A DNA stretch of 34,041 bases from Halobacteriales archaeon QS_4_69_31 (GCA_003021655.1 PXRP01000032.1:1-34041); one strand, 5' to 3'. Shown: positions 15,040 to 22,853, counted from the stretch's first letter. Program-made: numbers and translations. Notes: a model not told the origin generated them from the sequence alone.

Positions 15040-16182
15040 ATGACGGACCAGTCCGGCGGGGAGGGCGAGGCGGCCGGGGGGGCCGACGACGGGCACGAGA
15101 GTGACGTTCGTCGGTGTGACCACTGTCGGCTCCCGCTCTCGGCGGGTGCGGTCGAGTCCACACACGACGGCGACACGTACTGGTTCTGTTCGCGTCGGTG
15201 CCGGGATACGGTCGAGGAGTCCGAGACGGTCTTCACGCAGTACCACGGCTTCCGGCGGACGCCCACCGGCGTCGCGCCGATAGACGAGAGCCTGCCACAG
15301 GGGATCCCGCGCAACTCCTTTGTCATGCTGACCGACATCCCCGGGACGCGGGACGAGGCGGTCCGGGCCGAACTCGTCTGGCGGGCGCTCCAGCGCGGTG
15401 AGCCAGCCGTCGTCGTCACCTTCCTCGAACCGCCGGTGTCGGTCGTCCAGGAGTTCGTCACGCTCGACTGGAACGTGCTGCCGTACCTGGAGTCGGGCCA
15501 ACTCGGCTTCGTCGACGCGTTCACCCACCGCATGGGCGACCGCGAGCGGCTGTACGAGCGGCTCAACGACTGGAACACCCACCTCGCGGCCTTCTGCGAG
15601 GCGGCGACCACCCGGGTGCGCGACCCCTCCGACGTCGGCGAACTCCAGAACCGCGTCGACGGCGCGCTCGAGCGCCACGACATGGTCGACCAGGGGGTGG
15701 TCGTCGTCGACTCGCTCAACGAGTTCGGGTCGCTCCACCAGCCCGTCCAGGCCTACCAGTTCGTCAAGGACGTCCGCGCGACCGTCTGCAAGAGCCGCTT
15801 CGTCCCGGTCTACGCCAGCGCAACCGCCTCGAACGACGGCAACGGGTTCCCCCACGACCTCGACTACATGGTCGACGGCATCGTCGAGATGCGACTGAAC
15901 GACGAACTCGTCGAGGGGTCGCTCCTGAAGCAGGTCCGGGTCCGCAAGATGAGCGGCGTCCTCGCGCTCCCGAAGTGGATCCTCTATGAGTACACCGCCG
16001 GCGAGGGCATCGTGACCATCGACCCGGTGACGGGACCGCCCGACGACGACTCCGAAGGGGAGAGCGACGACGCCGCGACCGCCGGAGGGGGCGACGACAC
16101 GAACGGAACAGACGGAACGGGCGACGGCGTGGACCCAACAGACGACGCGGACGGGACGGCGGCTGAGGGGAGCGGCGGCTGA
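15040..16182 (+). CDS. zinc-finger + RecA/KaiC-like protein with degenerate P-loop
   Basis: A 380-aa soluble protein. Residues 26-54 hold Cys26-x2-Cys29 and Cys50-x3-Cys54 (RRCDHCRLPL, YWFCSRRCRD), a TRASH/YHS-like treble-clef finger typical of metal-sensing or metal-transfer proteins. From about residue 75 it has the KaiC/RecA-superfamily layout: GVAPIDESLPQGIPRNSFVML, VVVTFLEPPVSVVQEF, a Walker B-like strand VVVVDSLNEF (219-229) and LNDELVEGSLLKQVRVRKM. The Walker A position reads TDIPGTRDEAV, with no GK[ST], so ATP hydrolysis is doubtful. The C-terminal 50 residues are Asp/Gly/Thr-rich. It follows DUF420 on the same strand with its own promoter. Role unknown; the location suggests a link to metal or oxidase biogenesis. 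Confidence 0.85.
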   Translation: MTDQSGGEGEAAGGADDGHESDVRRCDHCRLPLSAGAVESTHDGDTYWFCSRRCRDTVEESETVFTQYHGFRRTPTGVAPIDESLPQGIPRNSFVMLTDIPGTRDEAVRAELVWRALQRGEPAVVVTFLEPPVSVVQEFVTLDWNVLPYLESGQLGFVDAFTHRMGDRERLYERLNDWNTHLAAFCEAATTRVRDPSDVGELQNRVDGALERHDMVDQGVVVVDSLNEFGSLHQPVQAYQFVKDVRATVCKSRFVPVYASATASNDGNGFPHDLDYMVDGIVEMRLNDELVEGSLLKQVRVRKMSGVLALPKWILYEYTAGEGIVTIDPVTGPPDDDSEGESDDAATAGGGDDTNGTDGTGDGVDPTDDADGTAAEGSGG

Positions 16183-16202
16183 GGAGTGCCGGGGCGCGGC
16201 GG

Positions 16203-16991
16203 TCAGTCGGTCCGTGGCAGCGCCCACGCGCCGGCGGCCAGGAACGCACCGGCGAGCGCGGCGAGAAAGAAGAGATTCGAGACGTGCGGGTCCAGGAAGG
16301 CCGACTCGGCGACGACGCTCGAAACGCCGCCGGTCGCCGCCCGCACGCCCCGCGAGAAGTAGGTTAGCGGCGACAGCGCGACGGCCGGCCGGAACCACGC
16401 GGGGAGCATCTCCGGCGGGACGAACGTCTCCGAGAGAAAGAGCAACGGGAGCGCGACCGCGTTGCTCGCTGCGATGACGCCGTCCTGGGAGCCCGCGTAC
16501 GAGCCGACGACGGCACCGAGCCCGCAGAACAGCGCCACGCCCAGGCCCACGTAGCCGACCACCAGCGCGAGGTCGGACACTCCAACCGACAGGTCCGCCC
16601 CGGTCAGGACGACCATGAGCGCGAGCAACATGAGCGCCGCCAGCCCGATGACGACGACGTTGACCAGCGTCTGGGCGAGCAGCCACTCGCCCCGCGAGAG
16701 GGGCGTCGTCGCGAGCTTCTCGAAGCGGTTGCCGTCGCGGTGGCGGGCCACCTCGCTGCCCACCCGCGACAGCGGCGTGAACAGGACCACCACGGCGAGA
16801 TACCCCGGTACGTAGTAGCCGGGCGGTTCGGCGAAGATACCGCCGCCGCCCGACCCGGTCTGGACCAGTACCCCGAAGATGACGACGATGATCAGCGGGA
16901 AGAAGAACGTGAAGAAGACGGCCGTCCGCCGCCGGAGAAACGAGTGCCAGTCCGCCCGGAAGGCCGCGCGGATCCGGTCCGCTCGCGTCAC
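16203..16991 (-). CDS. ABC-2 type transporter permease
   Basis: Membrane subunit of an ABC-2 exporter. The 262-aa protein begins with a cytoplasmic helix (TRADRIRAAFRADWHSFLRR) and has six transmembrane helices, the first FFTFFFPLIIVVIFGVLVQT. The family region LFTPLSRVGSEVARHRDGN with RFEKLATTPLSRGEWLLAQ follows, then ASNAVALPLLFLSETFVPPE and LSPLTYFSRGVRAA before the last helix. The GTG at 16991 overlaps the ATPase stop (GTGA), which fixes the start. Substrate cannot be read. In this setting (heme O synthase, CoxB, DUF420) a role like CcmAB or NosFY is conceivable, but drug or lipid export cannot be excluded. Confidence 0.93.
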   Translation of the reverse strand: MTRADRIRAAFRADWHSFLRRRTAVFFTFFFPLIIVVIFGVLVQTGSGGGGIFAEPPGYYVPGYLAVVVLFTPLSRVGSEVARHRDGNRFEKLATTPLSRGEWLLAQTLVNVVVIGLAALMLLALMVVLTGADLSVGVSDLALVVGYVGLGVALFCGLGAVVGSYAGSQDGVIAASNAVALPLLFLSETFVPPEMLPAWFRPAVALSPLTYFSRGVRAATGGVSSVVAESAFLDPHVSNLFFLAALAGAFLAAGAWALPRTD

Positions 16992-17920
16992 CGGCCCGCC
17001 TCCCCCGCGAGGGCGGGTCCGTCGCGGCCCGTGGCTCCGTGCTCGCGCTCGCCGGCCAGCCGGAGGTAGACGTCCGCCAGATCCGGTTCCGTCCAAGTGA
17101 GGGCGTCGTAGTCGACCCCCGCCGTCTCCAGCGCGTCGACGACCGTCCCGATATCCCGCGGCTCGACTCCCGAGACGACGAGCCGGTCGTCGCGGCGCTC
17201 GACGGGATAGGCCAGGTCCACCGCGCCGGGGTCGGCGTCGGTCTCGACGACGAGGCGGGCGTCGCCGCCGTACTCCGCGACCAGCGCGTCGGGGTCGTCG
17301 ACGGCGACGAGTCGTCCGTCGGCGAGCAGGCCGACGCGGTCGGCCAGACGGTGGGCCTCGTCCATGTCGTGGGTCGTCAACACGACCGTCGTCCCGCCGT
17401 CGGCGAGTTCCTCGACTAGCCGCCAGAGCGCCCGCCGTCCGGCGGGGTCGACGCCGGTCGTGGGTTCGTCCAGAAAGAGCAGGTCCGGGTCGTTGACCAG
17501 CGCCGTCCCCACGCAGGTCCGGCGCTGCTGGCCACCGGAGAGGTCCTTGTACCAGGTGTCGGCGTCCCCGGTCAGGCCGACGTCGGCCAGGACCGCGTCG
17601 ACGTCGCGCGCCTCGTCGTAGAGCCCGCCGTAGTACGCGATGAGTTCCCGCGCGGTGAGCCGCTCGGGCGGGTCGAACGCCTGCGGGAGCAACCCGACGC
17701 GCTCGGGGTCGACGGCCCGCGGGTCGGCGCCGAACAGCGAGACCGACCCCTCCGCGTCGGTCGTGCCGGTCAGCGCCCGGACGAGCGTCGTCTTGCCCGC
17801 GCCGTTGGGACCGACGAGGGCGAACACCTCGCCCGCCTCGACCGAGAGCGAGACGCCGTCGAGCGCGACCGTCTCGCCGTAGGTCCGGCGCAGGTCCTCT
17901 GCGACGAGCGTCGCTGCCAT
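16988..17920 (-). CDS. ABC transporter ATP-binding protein
   Basis: ATPase of the two-gene exporter. The 310-aa protein shows Walker A GPNGAGKTT (Lys43), the Q-loop region GLLPQAFDPPERLTARE, signature LSGGQQRR, Walker B LLFLDEPTTGVDP and the H-loop TTHDMDEAHRLADR. The C-terminal 80 residues (VETDADPGAVDLAYPVERR to WTEPDLADVYLRLAG) match the accessory domain of the CcmA/NatA-type subfamily that ends in DVFL/DVYL. The ATG at 17920 has a GGTCTATGCG element about 27 nt upstream and the family start KRTYG-like LRRTYGE soon after; the upstream open frame is Arg-rich and unlikely to be translated. Coupled to the permease by a 4-nt overlap. Confidence 0.95.
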   Translation of the reverse strand: MAATLVAEDLRRTYGETVALDGVSLSVEAGEVFALVGPNGAGKTTLVRALTGTTDAEGSVSLFGADPRAVDPERVGLLPQAFDPPERLTARELIAYYGGLYDEARDVDAVLADVGLTGDADTWYKDLSGGQQRRTCVGTALVNDPDLLFLDEPTTGVDPAGRRALWRLVEELADGGTTVVLTTHDMDEAHRLADRVGLLADGRLVAVDDPDALVAEYGGDARLVVETDADPGAVDLAYPVERRDDRLVVSGVEPRDIGTVVDALETAGVDYDALTWTEPDLADVYLRLAGEREHGATGRDGPALAGEAGR

Positions 17921-18000
17921 ACGGGAAGCCAGCGGACCGCCCCGCATAGACCGTTCGGTTTCGAGCGGTCCCGCGGCGACGTGACGACCGGGGCTTTCAC

Positions 18001-18051
18001 GCTGTCTCTGGGGACAGCAGCGGAAGAACCTCTTCACTAAACACTGCTGTC
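18001..18051 (-). terminator. nested, mutually exclusive hairpins after the 7-TM gene
   Basis: Perfect arms GACAGCAG (18013-18020) and CTGCTGTC (18044-18051) form one stem, with a small inner hairpin GAAGA/TCTTC (18023-18035). The proximal arm also pairs with GCTGTC at 18001-18006 to form a second stem. The two cannot form at once. On the minus strand this lies between the 7-TM gene stop (18061) and the ABC ATPase start (17920), so it could end the upstream transcript or tune read-through. There is no strong T-run, and function is inferred. Confidence 0.35.
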
Positions 18052-18060
18052 GCCTCGCCG

Positions 18061-18750
18061 TCAGGCCCCGTCGTCGCGGCCGAAGGGTCGGTAGTAGAGG
18101 AGCGCGACGGTGACGACGAACACGAGCGTCGAGAGGCCGTAGGACCCCTCGTAGACGGCGGCGGCGACGCCGGACCCGCCGCCGGCCAGTCCGGTCGCGA
18201 GCGACGCCAGCACCGGCCAGCTACAGGAGACACACGAGAGCACGCCCAGCAGGCCGGTCACGGCCGACCCCGTCGCGTCGATGACGGTCGCGTAGACGAG
18301 GTAGGCCAGCGCGGCGTAGCCGACCACCCGGTAGGGGATCAGTGTCAGCGAGAGCCCGTTCCCGACGTAGGTGACCGCCGGACTCCAGCCGGGCGGGACG
18401 GTCGTCCACACGATCCGGAAGACCTCGGGACCGCCGTGGCTGTGGCCGACCAGCCCGCCGGCGTAGGCCAGCACGCCGAAGTACGCCACCGCGAGGGCGG
18501 CGGCGAGCCGGCGGTTGCGCGTCGACGCCGCCGCGGGCGTCGTGCGCACGACCGCCCAGAGGCCGACGTTGATCCACACGAACGGGTAGATCCACAGCCG
18601 GAGTCCGGCGAGCGAGAGCACCGTCGAGTCGCTGACGAGCGCGTACAGAGCCAGCAGCAGGAGTTCGGTGTTGACGAGCAACGCGCCGTACAGCAGCGTC
18701 TCGCGGCGCGGGCGGACGCGGTCGAACAGCGTCTGTGATGCGGTGGCCAT
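18061..18750 (-). CDS. seven-TM protein with Cys pair, oxidase-linked (DUF7546-like)
   Basis: A 229-aa membrane protein with about seven hydrophobic helices (near 20-40, 46-68, 82-101, 125-140, 142-160, 163-190 and 205-221). Helix six contains LSCVSCSWPVLASL with Cys173 and Cys176, a possible redox or metal site. VGHSHGGPEVFRIV lies in an outer loop with two His. I recall haloarchaeal homologues as DUF7546 next to ctaB, but cannot verify it. The ATG lies 1 nt after the heme synthase stop, so it is in the same operon and probably tightly coupled. A role in heme A or CuA assembly is an inference from position and Cys/His content. Confidence 0.82.
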   Translation of the reverse strand: MATASQTLFDRVRPRRETLLYGALLVNTELLLLALYALVSDSTVLSLAGLRLWIYPFVWINVGLWAVVRTTPAAASTRNRRLAAALAVAYFGVLAYAGGLVGHSHGGPEVFRIVWTTVPPGWSPAVTYVGNGLSLTLIPYRVVGYAALAYLVYATVIDATGSAVTGLLGVLSCVSCSWPVLASLATGLAGGGSGVAAAVYEGSYGLSTLVFVVTVALLYYRPFGRDDGA

Positions 18751-18751
18751 G

Positions 18752-20272
18752 TCAGACGGCGAGCGCGTCAACGACGACCGCGACGAGCACGGCCCCGAGG
18801 TACGCGTTCGAGGCGTGGAACGCCCGGAACGCGGCCGACTCGGTGCGTTCGCGGTGGAGTCTGACGACCGCCCACAGGAAGACGGCGCCGAACGCGCTCG
18901 TCGTCCCGGCGTAGAGCCAGCCCAGGTCGGCCACCGCGGTCAGTGCCACCGCCGCCAGCAGCGTCGCGGCCAGGTACAGCAGGATGTGCTTGCGCGTCGT
19001 CGCCTCGCCGCGGACGACCGGCATCATCGGGAAGCCCCCCCTCGCGTAGTCTTCCTTGTACGCCAGCGCGAGGTTGTAGAAGTGCGCGGGCGTCCACAGG
19101 AAGATGACTCCCGCCAGCACGAGCCCAGGGACGCCGACGCGGCCGGTGACCGCCGCCCAGCCGATCAGCGCCGGCAGCGCGCCCGCCGCGCCGCCGATGA
19201 CCGTGTTCTGGACCGTGTTGGGCTTGAGCACGAGCGTGTAGATGACCGAGTAGAAGACGATCGCCGCGAGCCCGAGGCCGGCCGCGAGGGGGTTCACCTG
19301 CACGAAGACCGCGAGCGCCGCGACCGTCAGCGCCAGCCCGAAGGCGACGGCGTTGCGGGCCGGCAACTGGTGGGTCGCGACCGGCCGGTCGCTCGTCCGG
19401 GACATCCGCCTGTCGCGGTCCCGTTCGAGGACGTGATTGAACGTCCCCGACGCGCCGATGGCCAGCACGCCGCCGCCGAGGGTCAACACGACCGTCCGGA
19501 CCGTGAGCGCGGACCCGGCGGCCAGGGCCATCCCCGCGGCGGCGACGAGACAGAGCAGCCACATCAGCCGCGGCTTCATCAGCCGGAAGTACGCGAACGC
19601 GGTCGCCCGCGCCCGGGTCAACGCCGGAAGCTCTGACGGGGCCGGCGACGACGACAGGGACGCCGACGACGGCGACGACGAGAACGGCGAGCCCGCGTGT
19701 GGTGGCGACTCCTCGCTCCCGCCGGCGGCGTCCGTGGGGGCCGGGCCGGTCGCGTCGGGGTCGACCGTCTCTGCGTCGGCCGCCTGGTCGGCGTCGAACT
19801 GCAGGCCGATCCCCTCGTCGTCGGGGTCGGCGGGTTCCAGTTCCCAGGCCAGCGCTAGCGCGAGCGCCGTGAAGATGGCCATCCCCACGCCCAGGTGGGC
19901 GCCCGTCGAGACGGCCGACGGCCCGCCGATGACGACGAACGCGCCCAGCCCGACCTGGACCGGGAACAGCACCAGCGCGGCGGCGACAGCGCCGAGCACG
20001 CGCGTCCGCGTCTCCTCGCGGGCGGCCACCGCGACGACGGCCGTCGCGACGACGAGCCCGCCGACGACCAGCGCGGTGACCCGGTGGCCCCACGCGACCA
20101 GCAGTGCCGGCTCCGACAGCGTCACCGGTCCCCGACAGACCGGCCAGCTCGAACAGGCACGCGCCGCGTCGGCGATGGCCGCCGTCGCCCCGCCGACCAC
20201 GAGGACGTAGACGCCCATCGCCGTCGTCGCGAGCAGGGCCCCCAGCGACCGTCGGCCGTCGGGTCGATTCAC
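18752..20272 (-). CDS. ctaB: fused half-CtaA / CtaB heme A-heme O synthase
   Basis: Heme O synthase (protoheme IX farnesyltransferase, COX10/CtaB) with an N-terminal CtaA/COX15-like half. Residues 1-145 hold four helices with the CtaA-type pair Cys40 and Cys46 (CSSWPVC) and His63 and His126 (WGHR, GAHLG), the usual heme-ligand positions. Residues 147-218 are an acidic, then Ser/Pro-rich linker. Residues 225-506 are a UbiA-type prenyltransferase: Asn279 to Asp295 (FNHVLERDRDRRMSRTSDRP) and YKEDYARGGFPMMPVVRG. A single protein of 506 aa is about 200 longer than bacterial CtaB. The start is GTG at 20272, supported by a Shine-Dalgarno-like GAGGT 8 nt before it. Operon with the 7-TM gene. Confidence 0.93.
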   Translation of the reverse strand: MNRPDGRRSLGALLATTAMGVYVLVVGGATAAIADAARACSSWPVCRGPVTLSEPALLVAWGHRVTALVVGGLVVATAVVAVAAREETRTRVLGAVAAALVLFPVQVGLGAFVVIGGPSAVSTGAHLGVGMAIFTALALALAWELEPADPDDEGIGLQFDADQAADAETVDPDATGPAPTDAAGGSEESPPHAGSPFSSSPSSASLSSSPAPSELPALTRARATAFAYFRLMKPRLMWLLCLVAAAGMALAAGSALTVRTVVLTLGGGVLAIGASGTFNHVLERDRDRRMSRTSDRPVATHQLPARNAVAFGLALTVAALAVFVQVNPLAAGLGLAAIVFYSVIYTLVLKPNTVQNTVIGGAAGALPALIGWAAVTGRVGVPGLVLAGVIFLWTPAHFYNLALAYKEDYARGGFPMMPVVRGEATTRKHILLYLAATLLAAVALTAVADLGWLYAGTTSAFGAVFLWAVVRLHRERTESAAFRAFHASNAYLGAVLVAVVVDALAV

Positions 20273-20280
20273 GTTCGAAG

Positions 20281-20285
20281 ACCTC
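20281..20285 (-). promoter_or_regulatory. Shine-Dalgarno-like site before the ctaA/ctaB GTG
   Basis: Minus-strand GAGGT, within AAGAGAGGTC, lies 8 nt before the GTG at 20272. Most genes here are leaderless, so this site is unusual and supports the GTG as the true start. A TAAGTAC element 40 nt upstream would give a short leader. Confidence 0.5.
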
Positions 20286-20309
20286 TCTTACCGGGGGTTT
20301 GGCTTGTCC

Positions 20310-20374
20310 GTACTTAGTGTCCGCGCTTCGAGCGCGCGACGCCACAGGGCGGGCAGTCAGTACGTACTTATGCG
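20310..20374. promoter_or_regulatory. divergent ctaB/coxB promoter region with repeated GTACTTA
   Basis: GTACTTA occurs at 20310-20316 and again at 20364-20370, same orientation, 54 bp apart. The second, in TACTTATGCG, is centred about 30 nt before the coxB ATG and is probably its TATA box. The first, read on minus as TAAGTAC, is 40 nt before the ctaB GTG. A shared factor could act at both. Confidence 0.45.
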
Positions 20375-20398
20375 TCCTGACCTAAGCCCCGCGCGAGC

Positions 20399-21136
20399 AT
20401 GAACGCGAAGCGCGCCCTCCCGCTTTTGGTCGGTTTCGTCGGCCTGGCCGCGGTGGCGGTCGACCCGGTGGCCGCGCAGTCGACCGCCGACTCGACCACG
20501 GAGGAACTCATCTGGGACCTCAACAATCAGCTCCTCTACGTCGCGGTCCCGCTGACAGTGCTGGTCGAGGGGATCCTCGTCTACACGGTCTGGAAATACC
20601 GCACCAACGAGTCGCCGCTGCCGACCAGGGAGAACCGCCGCCTGGAGATCACCTGGACCGTCGCGACGGCCATCATCCTGCTGTTCGTCGGCGTCGCCTC
20701 CTACCAGGTGCTCGCCGAACCCTACGTGACCGCCACCTCGCCCGACGCCGGCGAGGACCTCGCCGACGAGGAGGAGGTGCTGGAGGTCCGCGTCGTCGCC
20801 GAGAAGTACCGCTGGACGTTCGAGTATCCCGAGCAAGGCGTCACCACGAGCGACACGATGGTGATACCGACGGACCGGCCAGTCCGGTTCAACGTCACCT
20901 CCAAGGACTGGCTCCACGCGATGCACGTGCCGGGTCTCGGCCTCAAGAAGGACGCTTTCCCCGGCCAATCCAACTACAAGCTCACCAAGGTCCACGAGAC
21001 CGGCGAGTACCAGCTCTACTGCGCTGAGTACTGCGGCGTCGGCCACTCGCAGATGCTCGCCACCGTCGACGTGCGCACACAGAGCGGCTTCCAGAACTGG
21101 CTCGACGAGCAACAGAGCGGCAACGAAACGGGCTGA
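20399..21136 (+). CDS. coxB: cytochrome c oxidase subunit II (CuA subunit)
   Basis: The membrane-anchored electron-entry subunit of an aa3-type oxidase. The 245-aa protein has a signal peptide (about 1-26, VAAQS), two helices (near 43-65 and 82-105) and a periplasmic-side cupredoxin domain. The complete CuA ligand set is visible: His173 (DWLHAMHVP), Cys208, Glu210, Cys212 (CAEYCGVGHSQM), His216 and Met219. The donor is probably a halocyanin, as in other haloarchaea; no halocyanin gene is here. CoxA is absent from the window, so subunit II is separated from the catalytic subunit. It is divergent from ctaB with 126 bp between, placing heme A synthesis and CuA subunit expression side by side. 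Confidence 0.95.
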   Translation: MNAKRALPLLVGFVGLAAVAVDPVAAQSTADSTTEELIWDLNNQLLYVAVPLTVLVEGILVYTVWKYRTNESPLPTRENRRLEITWTVATAIILLFVGVASYQVLAEPYVTATSPDAGEDLADEEEVLEVRVVAEKYRWTFEYPEQGVTTSDTMVIPTDRPVRFNVTSKDWLHAMHVPGLGLKKDAFPGQSNYKLTKVHETGEYQLYCAEYCGVGHSQMLATVDVRTQSGFQNWLDEQQSGNETG

Positions 21137-21182
21137 CGCGACGGACGCGCGACCGAACTGACGCGACGGACACGCGACCGAA
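21133..21182. repeat. 25-bp tandem repeat at the 3' end of coxB
   Basis: Two adjacent 25-bp units (21133-21157 and 21158-21182) differ at one position. The first contains the coxB stop codon. A degenerate third unit with GCGCGA and GACCGAA-like blocks continues to about 21,230. The period is not a multiple of three, and the array lies between convergent genes. Confidence 0.8.
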
Positions 21183-21272
21183 CGAACTGGCGCGATGGAA
21201 GCGCGACGGACGGAACCGAACGATACGGGGGACCCGGGAGGGAACGGGCTGGCGCGGGGCGTCTCTACAGAT

Positions 21273-22679
21273 TCAGCGTTCCTCGACAGCGTCGGCACAC
21301 TCCCCGAGGAGTCCGTCGAGGATCTCGGGCGTCGTCGGGTGGTACGAGCGGTCGGGGACCTCGCGGACGTCGAGGCCGAGTTCGACGACGACCTGCAGTG
21401 TCTTGGCCATCACGTCGGCGTGGTAGTGAAGACCCTGCCAGCCGAGGACGGTGCCGTCGGTCCGGTCGACGACGAGTTTCGCTAGCCCCTCGGGGACGTC
21501 CTTGGCCTCGAAGACGCCGTCGTCGCTGGCCTGGCGCGTGGCGACGGCCACGTCGTGGCCGGCCTCGCGTGCGGACGCCTCGCTGTGGCCGACGCGGGCG
21601 AACGGGTAGACGCCCAGCCCCGAGAAGATGACGTGGTGGTGGACGTTCTCGTACTCGCGGAGCGACCCGCCGCGGTGGTGCCGGCGGATGTTCTCGGCGG
21701 CCGTGAACCCCTGTTCCTTGGCGACGTGGAGGACCGGCTCCTTCCCGTTGGCGTCGCCGACGACGAAGACCCTGTCGTCGTCGCGGGCCTGCATGGTGTC
21801 CCGGACCCACTCTGGTCCCGGTTCGATGGGCGTGTTCGCCAGGCCCAGGCCGTCGACGGCGGGTCGCCGTCCCGTAAAGAGAAACAACTGGTCGCCCTCG
21901 AAGGCGTCGGTGGTCCCGTCCTCGAACTCGACGTGGAGGCGGACGCCGCCGTCGTCGGTGGGTTCCAGGCGCTGTTCGTAGCAGTTCGTCGGGACCGTCA
22001 CGTCGAAGTGGTCCTCGTACAGCGAGAGCGCGGCGTCGCCGAACGCGGGGTCGGCCTCGTCGACCGGCCGGTCGTCGTGTTCGACGACGGTGAGGTCCAT
22101 CCCGCCGGCCTCCGAGAGATAGGGGACCATCTCCATGCCGACGTAACCGAATCCCATGACGACCCCCGAGTCGGGGAACGTGGTGGCGTCGAGGACGTCG
22201 TCGCTGGCCATGTACTCGACGTCCTCGATACCGGGAGTGTCGGGGACGTTGAGCGTCGAGCCGGTCGCGACGACGACGTAGTCGGCCTCGAACTCGCGCC
22301 CGCCCGCGGCGACGGTGTGGTCGTCGACGAACCTGGCGGTGTCGTGGACGAACTCGACGCCGTCGCGCTCCGCGAGACCGTGGACGGCCTCGCGGCGGTG
22401 GCCGGCCCACCCCAGCGTGTGGTCGTCCTTGCGGTCGACGGTCCGTTCGAGGTCGACCTCGGGGAGGTCCCCGACCAGCCGGTCGTCGTGGCGCGCCTGG
22501 AAGCGGTGGGCGCCCGCCGAGAGCACCTCCTTGGACGGCATACACCCCCGGAGAATGCAGAGCCCGCCGCCGGGGTCGCCGTCGTCTATCAGCGTCAGCG
22601 TCACGTCATCCTCGTCGGCGAGTTCGTCGGCGACGACCGCGCCGGCGCTCCCGTACGCGCCGATGACGACTACGTGCAT
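21273..22679 (-). CDS. dihydrolipoamide-dehydrogenase-like flavoprotein
   Basis: A pyridine-nucleotide-disulfide oxidoreductase of 468 aa. Redox disulfide: Cys41-x4-Cys46 in GGGLCILRGCMPSKE. Active-site pair: His447 and Glu452 in SYHPTTPEIL, as in dihydrolipoamide dehydrogenase. The NAD motif region is GVVMGFGYVGMEM, and the second FAD motif GRVFVVGDAN-like (DDRVFVVGDANG). The first FAD motif reads VIGAYGSAGAV instead of GxGxxG, a departure I recall in this haloarchaeal family. No E1/E2 genes of a 2-oxoacid dehydrogenase are nearby, so its substrate may differ from lipoamide. Start ATG 22679 has GTTTTATCC (minus) 27 nt upstream. The gene converges on coxB. Confidence 0.9.
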   Translation of the reverse strand: MHVVVIGAYGSAGAVVADELADEDDVTLTLIDDGDPGGGLCILRGCMPSKEVLSAGAHRFQARHDDRLVGDLPEVDLERTVDRKDDHTLGWAGHRREAVHGLAERDGVEFVHDTARFVDDHTVAAGGREFEADYVVVATGSTLNVPDTPGIEDVEYMASDDVLDATTFPDSGVVMGFGYVGMEMVPYLSEAGGMDLTVVEHDDRPVDEADPAFGDAALSLYEDHFDVTVPTNCYEQRLEPTDDGGVRLHVEFEDGTTDAFEGDQLFLFTGRRPAVDGLGLANTPIEPGPEWVRDTMQARDDDRVFVVGDANGKEPVLHVAKEQGFTAAENIRRHHRGGSLREYENVHHHVIFSGLGVYPFARVGHSEASAREAGHDVAVATRQASDDGVFEAKDVPEGLAKLVVDRTDGTVLGWQGLHYHADVMAKTLQVVVELGLDVREVPDRSYHPTTPEILDGLLGECADAVEER

Positions 22680-22701
22680 ACCCGAACCCTCGCGCTGGCG
22701 T

Positions 22702-22711
22702 GGATAAAACG
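22702..22711 (-). promoter_or_regulatory. TATA box of the lipoamide-dehydrogenase-like gene
   Basis: Minus-strand CGTTTTATCC is centred 27 nt before the ATG at 22679, with no Shine-Dalgarno site; a leaderless transcript. Confidence 0.6.
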
Positions 22712-22853
22712 TTGCGGGCGTGTGCGCGCCGGCCCCATCACGGCCCAACGGGCGCGGTCGCTTTGGCTTCGTCGGGAGTCGCCAGCGTCGGTCGGAACAC
22801 GCGACAGTCTCTCCCGCGGATCCCTCACACACGCCGTACCTCCGGGGCACGTC

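Noticed and set aside
17921-18037. N-terminal extension of the ABC ATPase in the same frame
   Set aside because: The upstream residues are Arg/Cys-rich and unlike the acidic proteins here, and the ATG at 17920 has a TATA-like box at the right distance.
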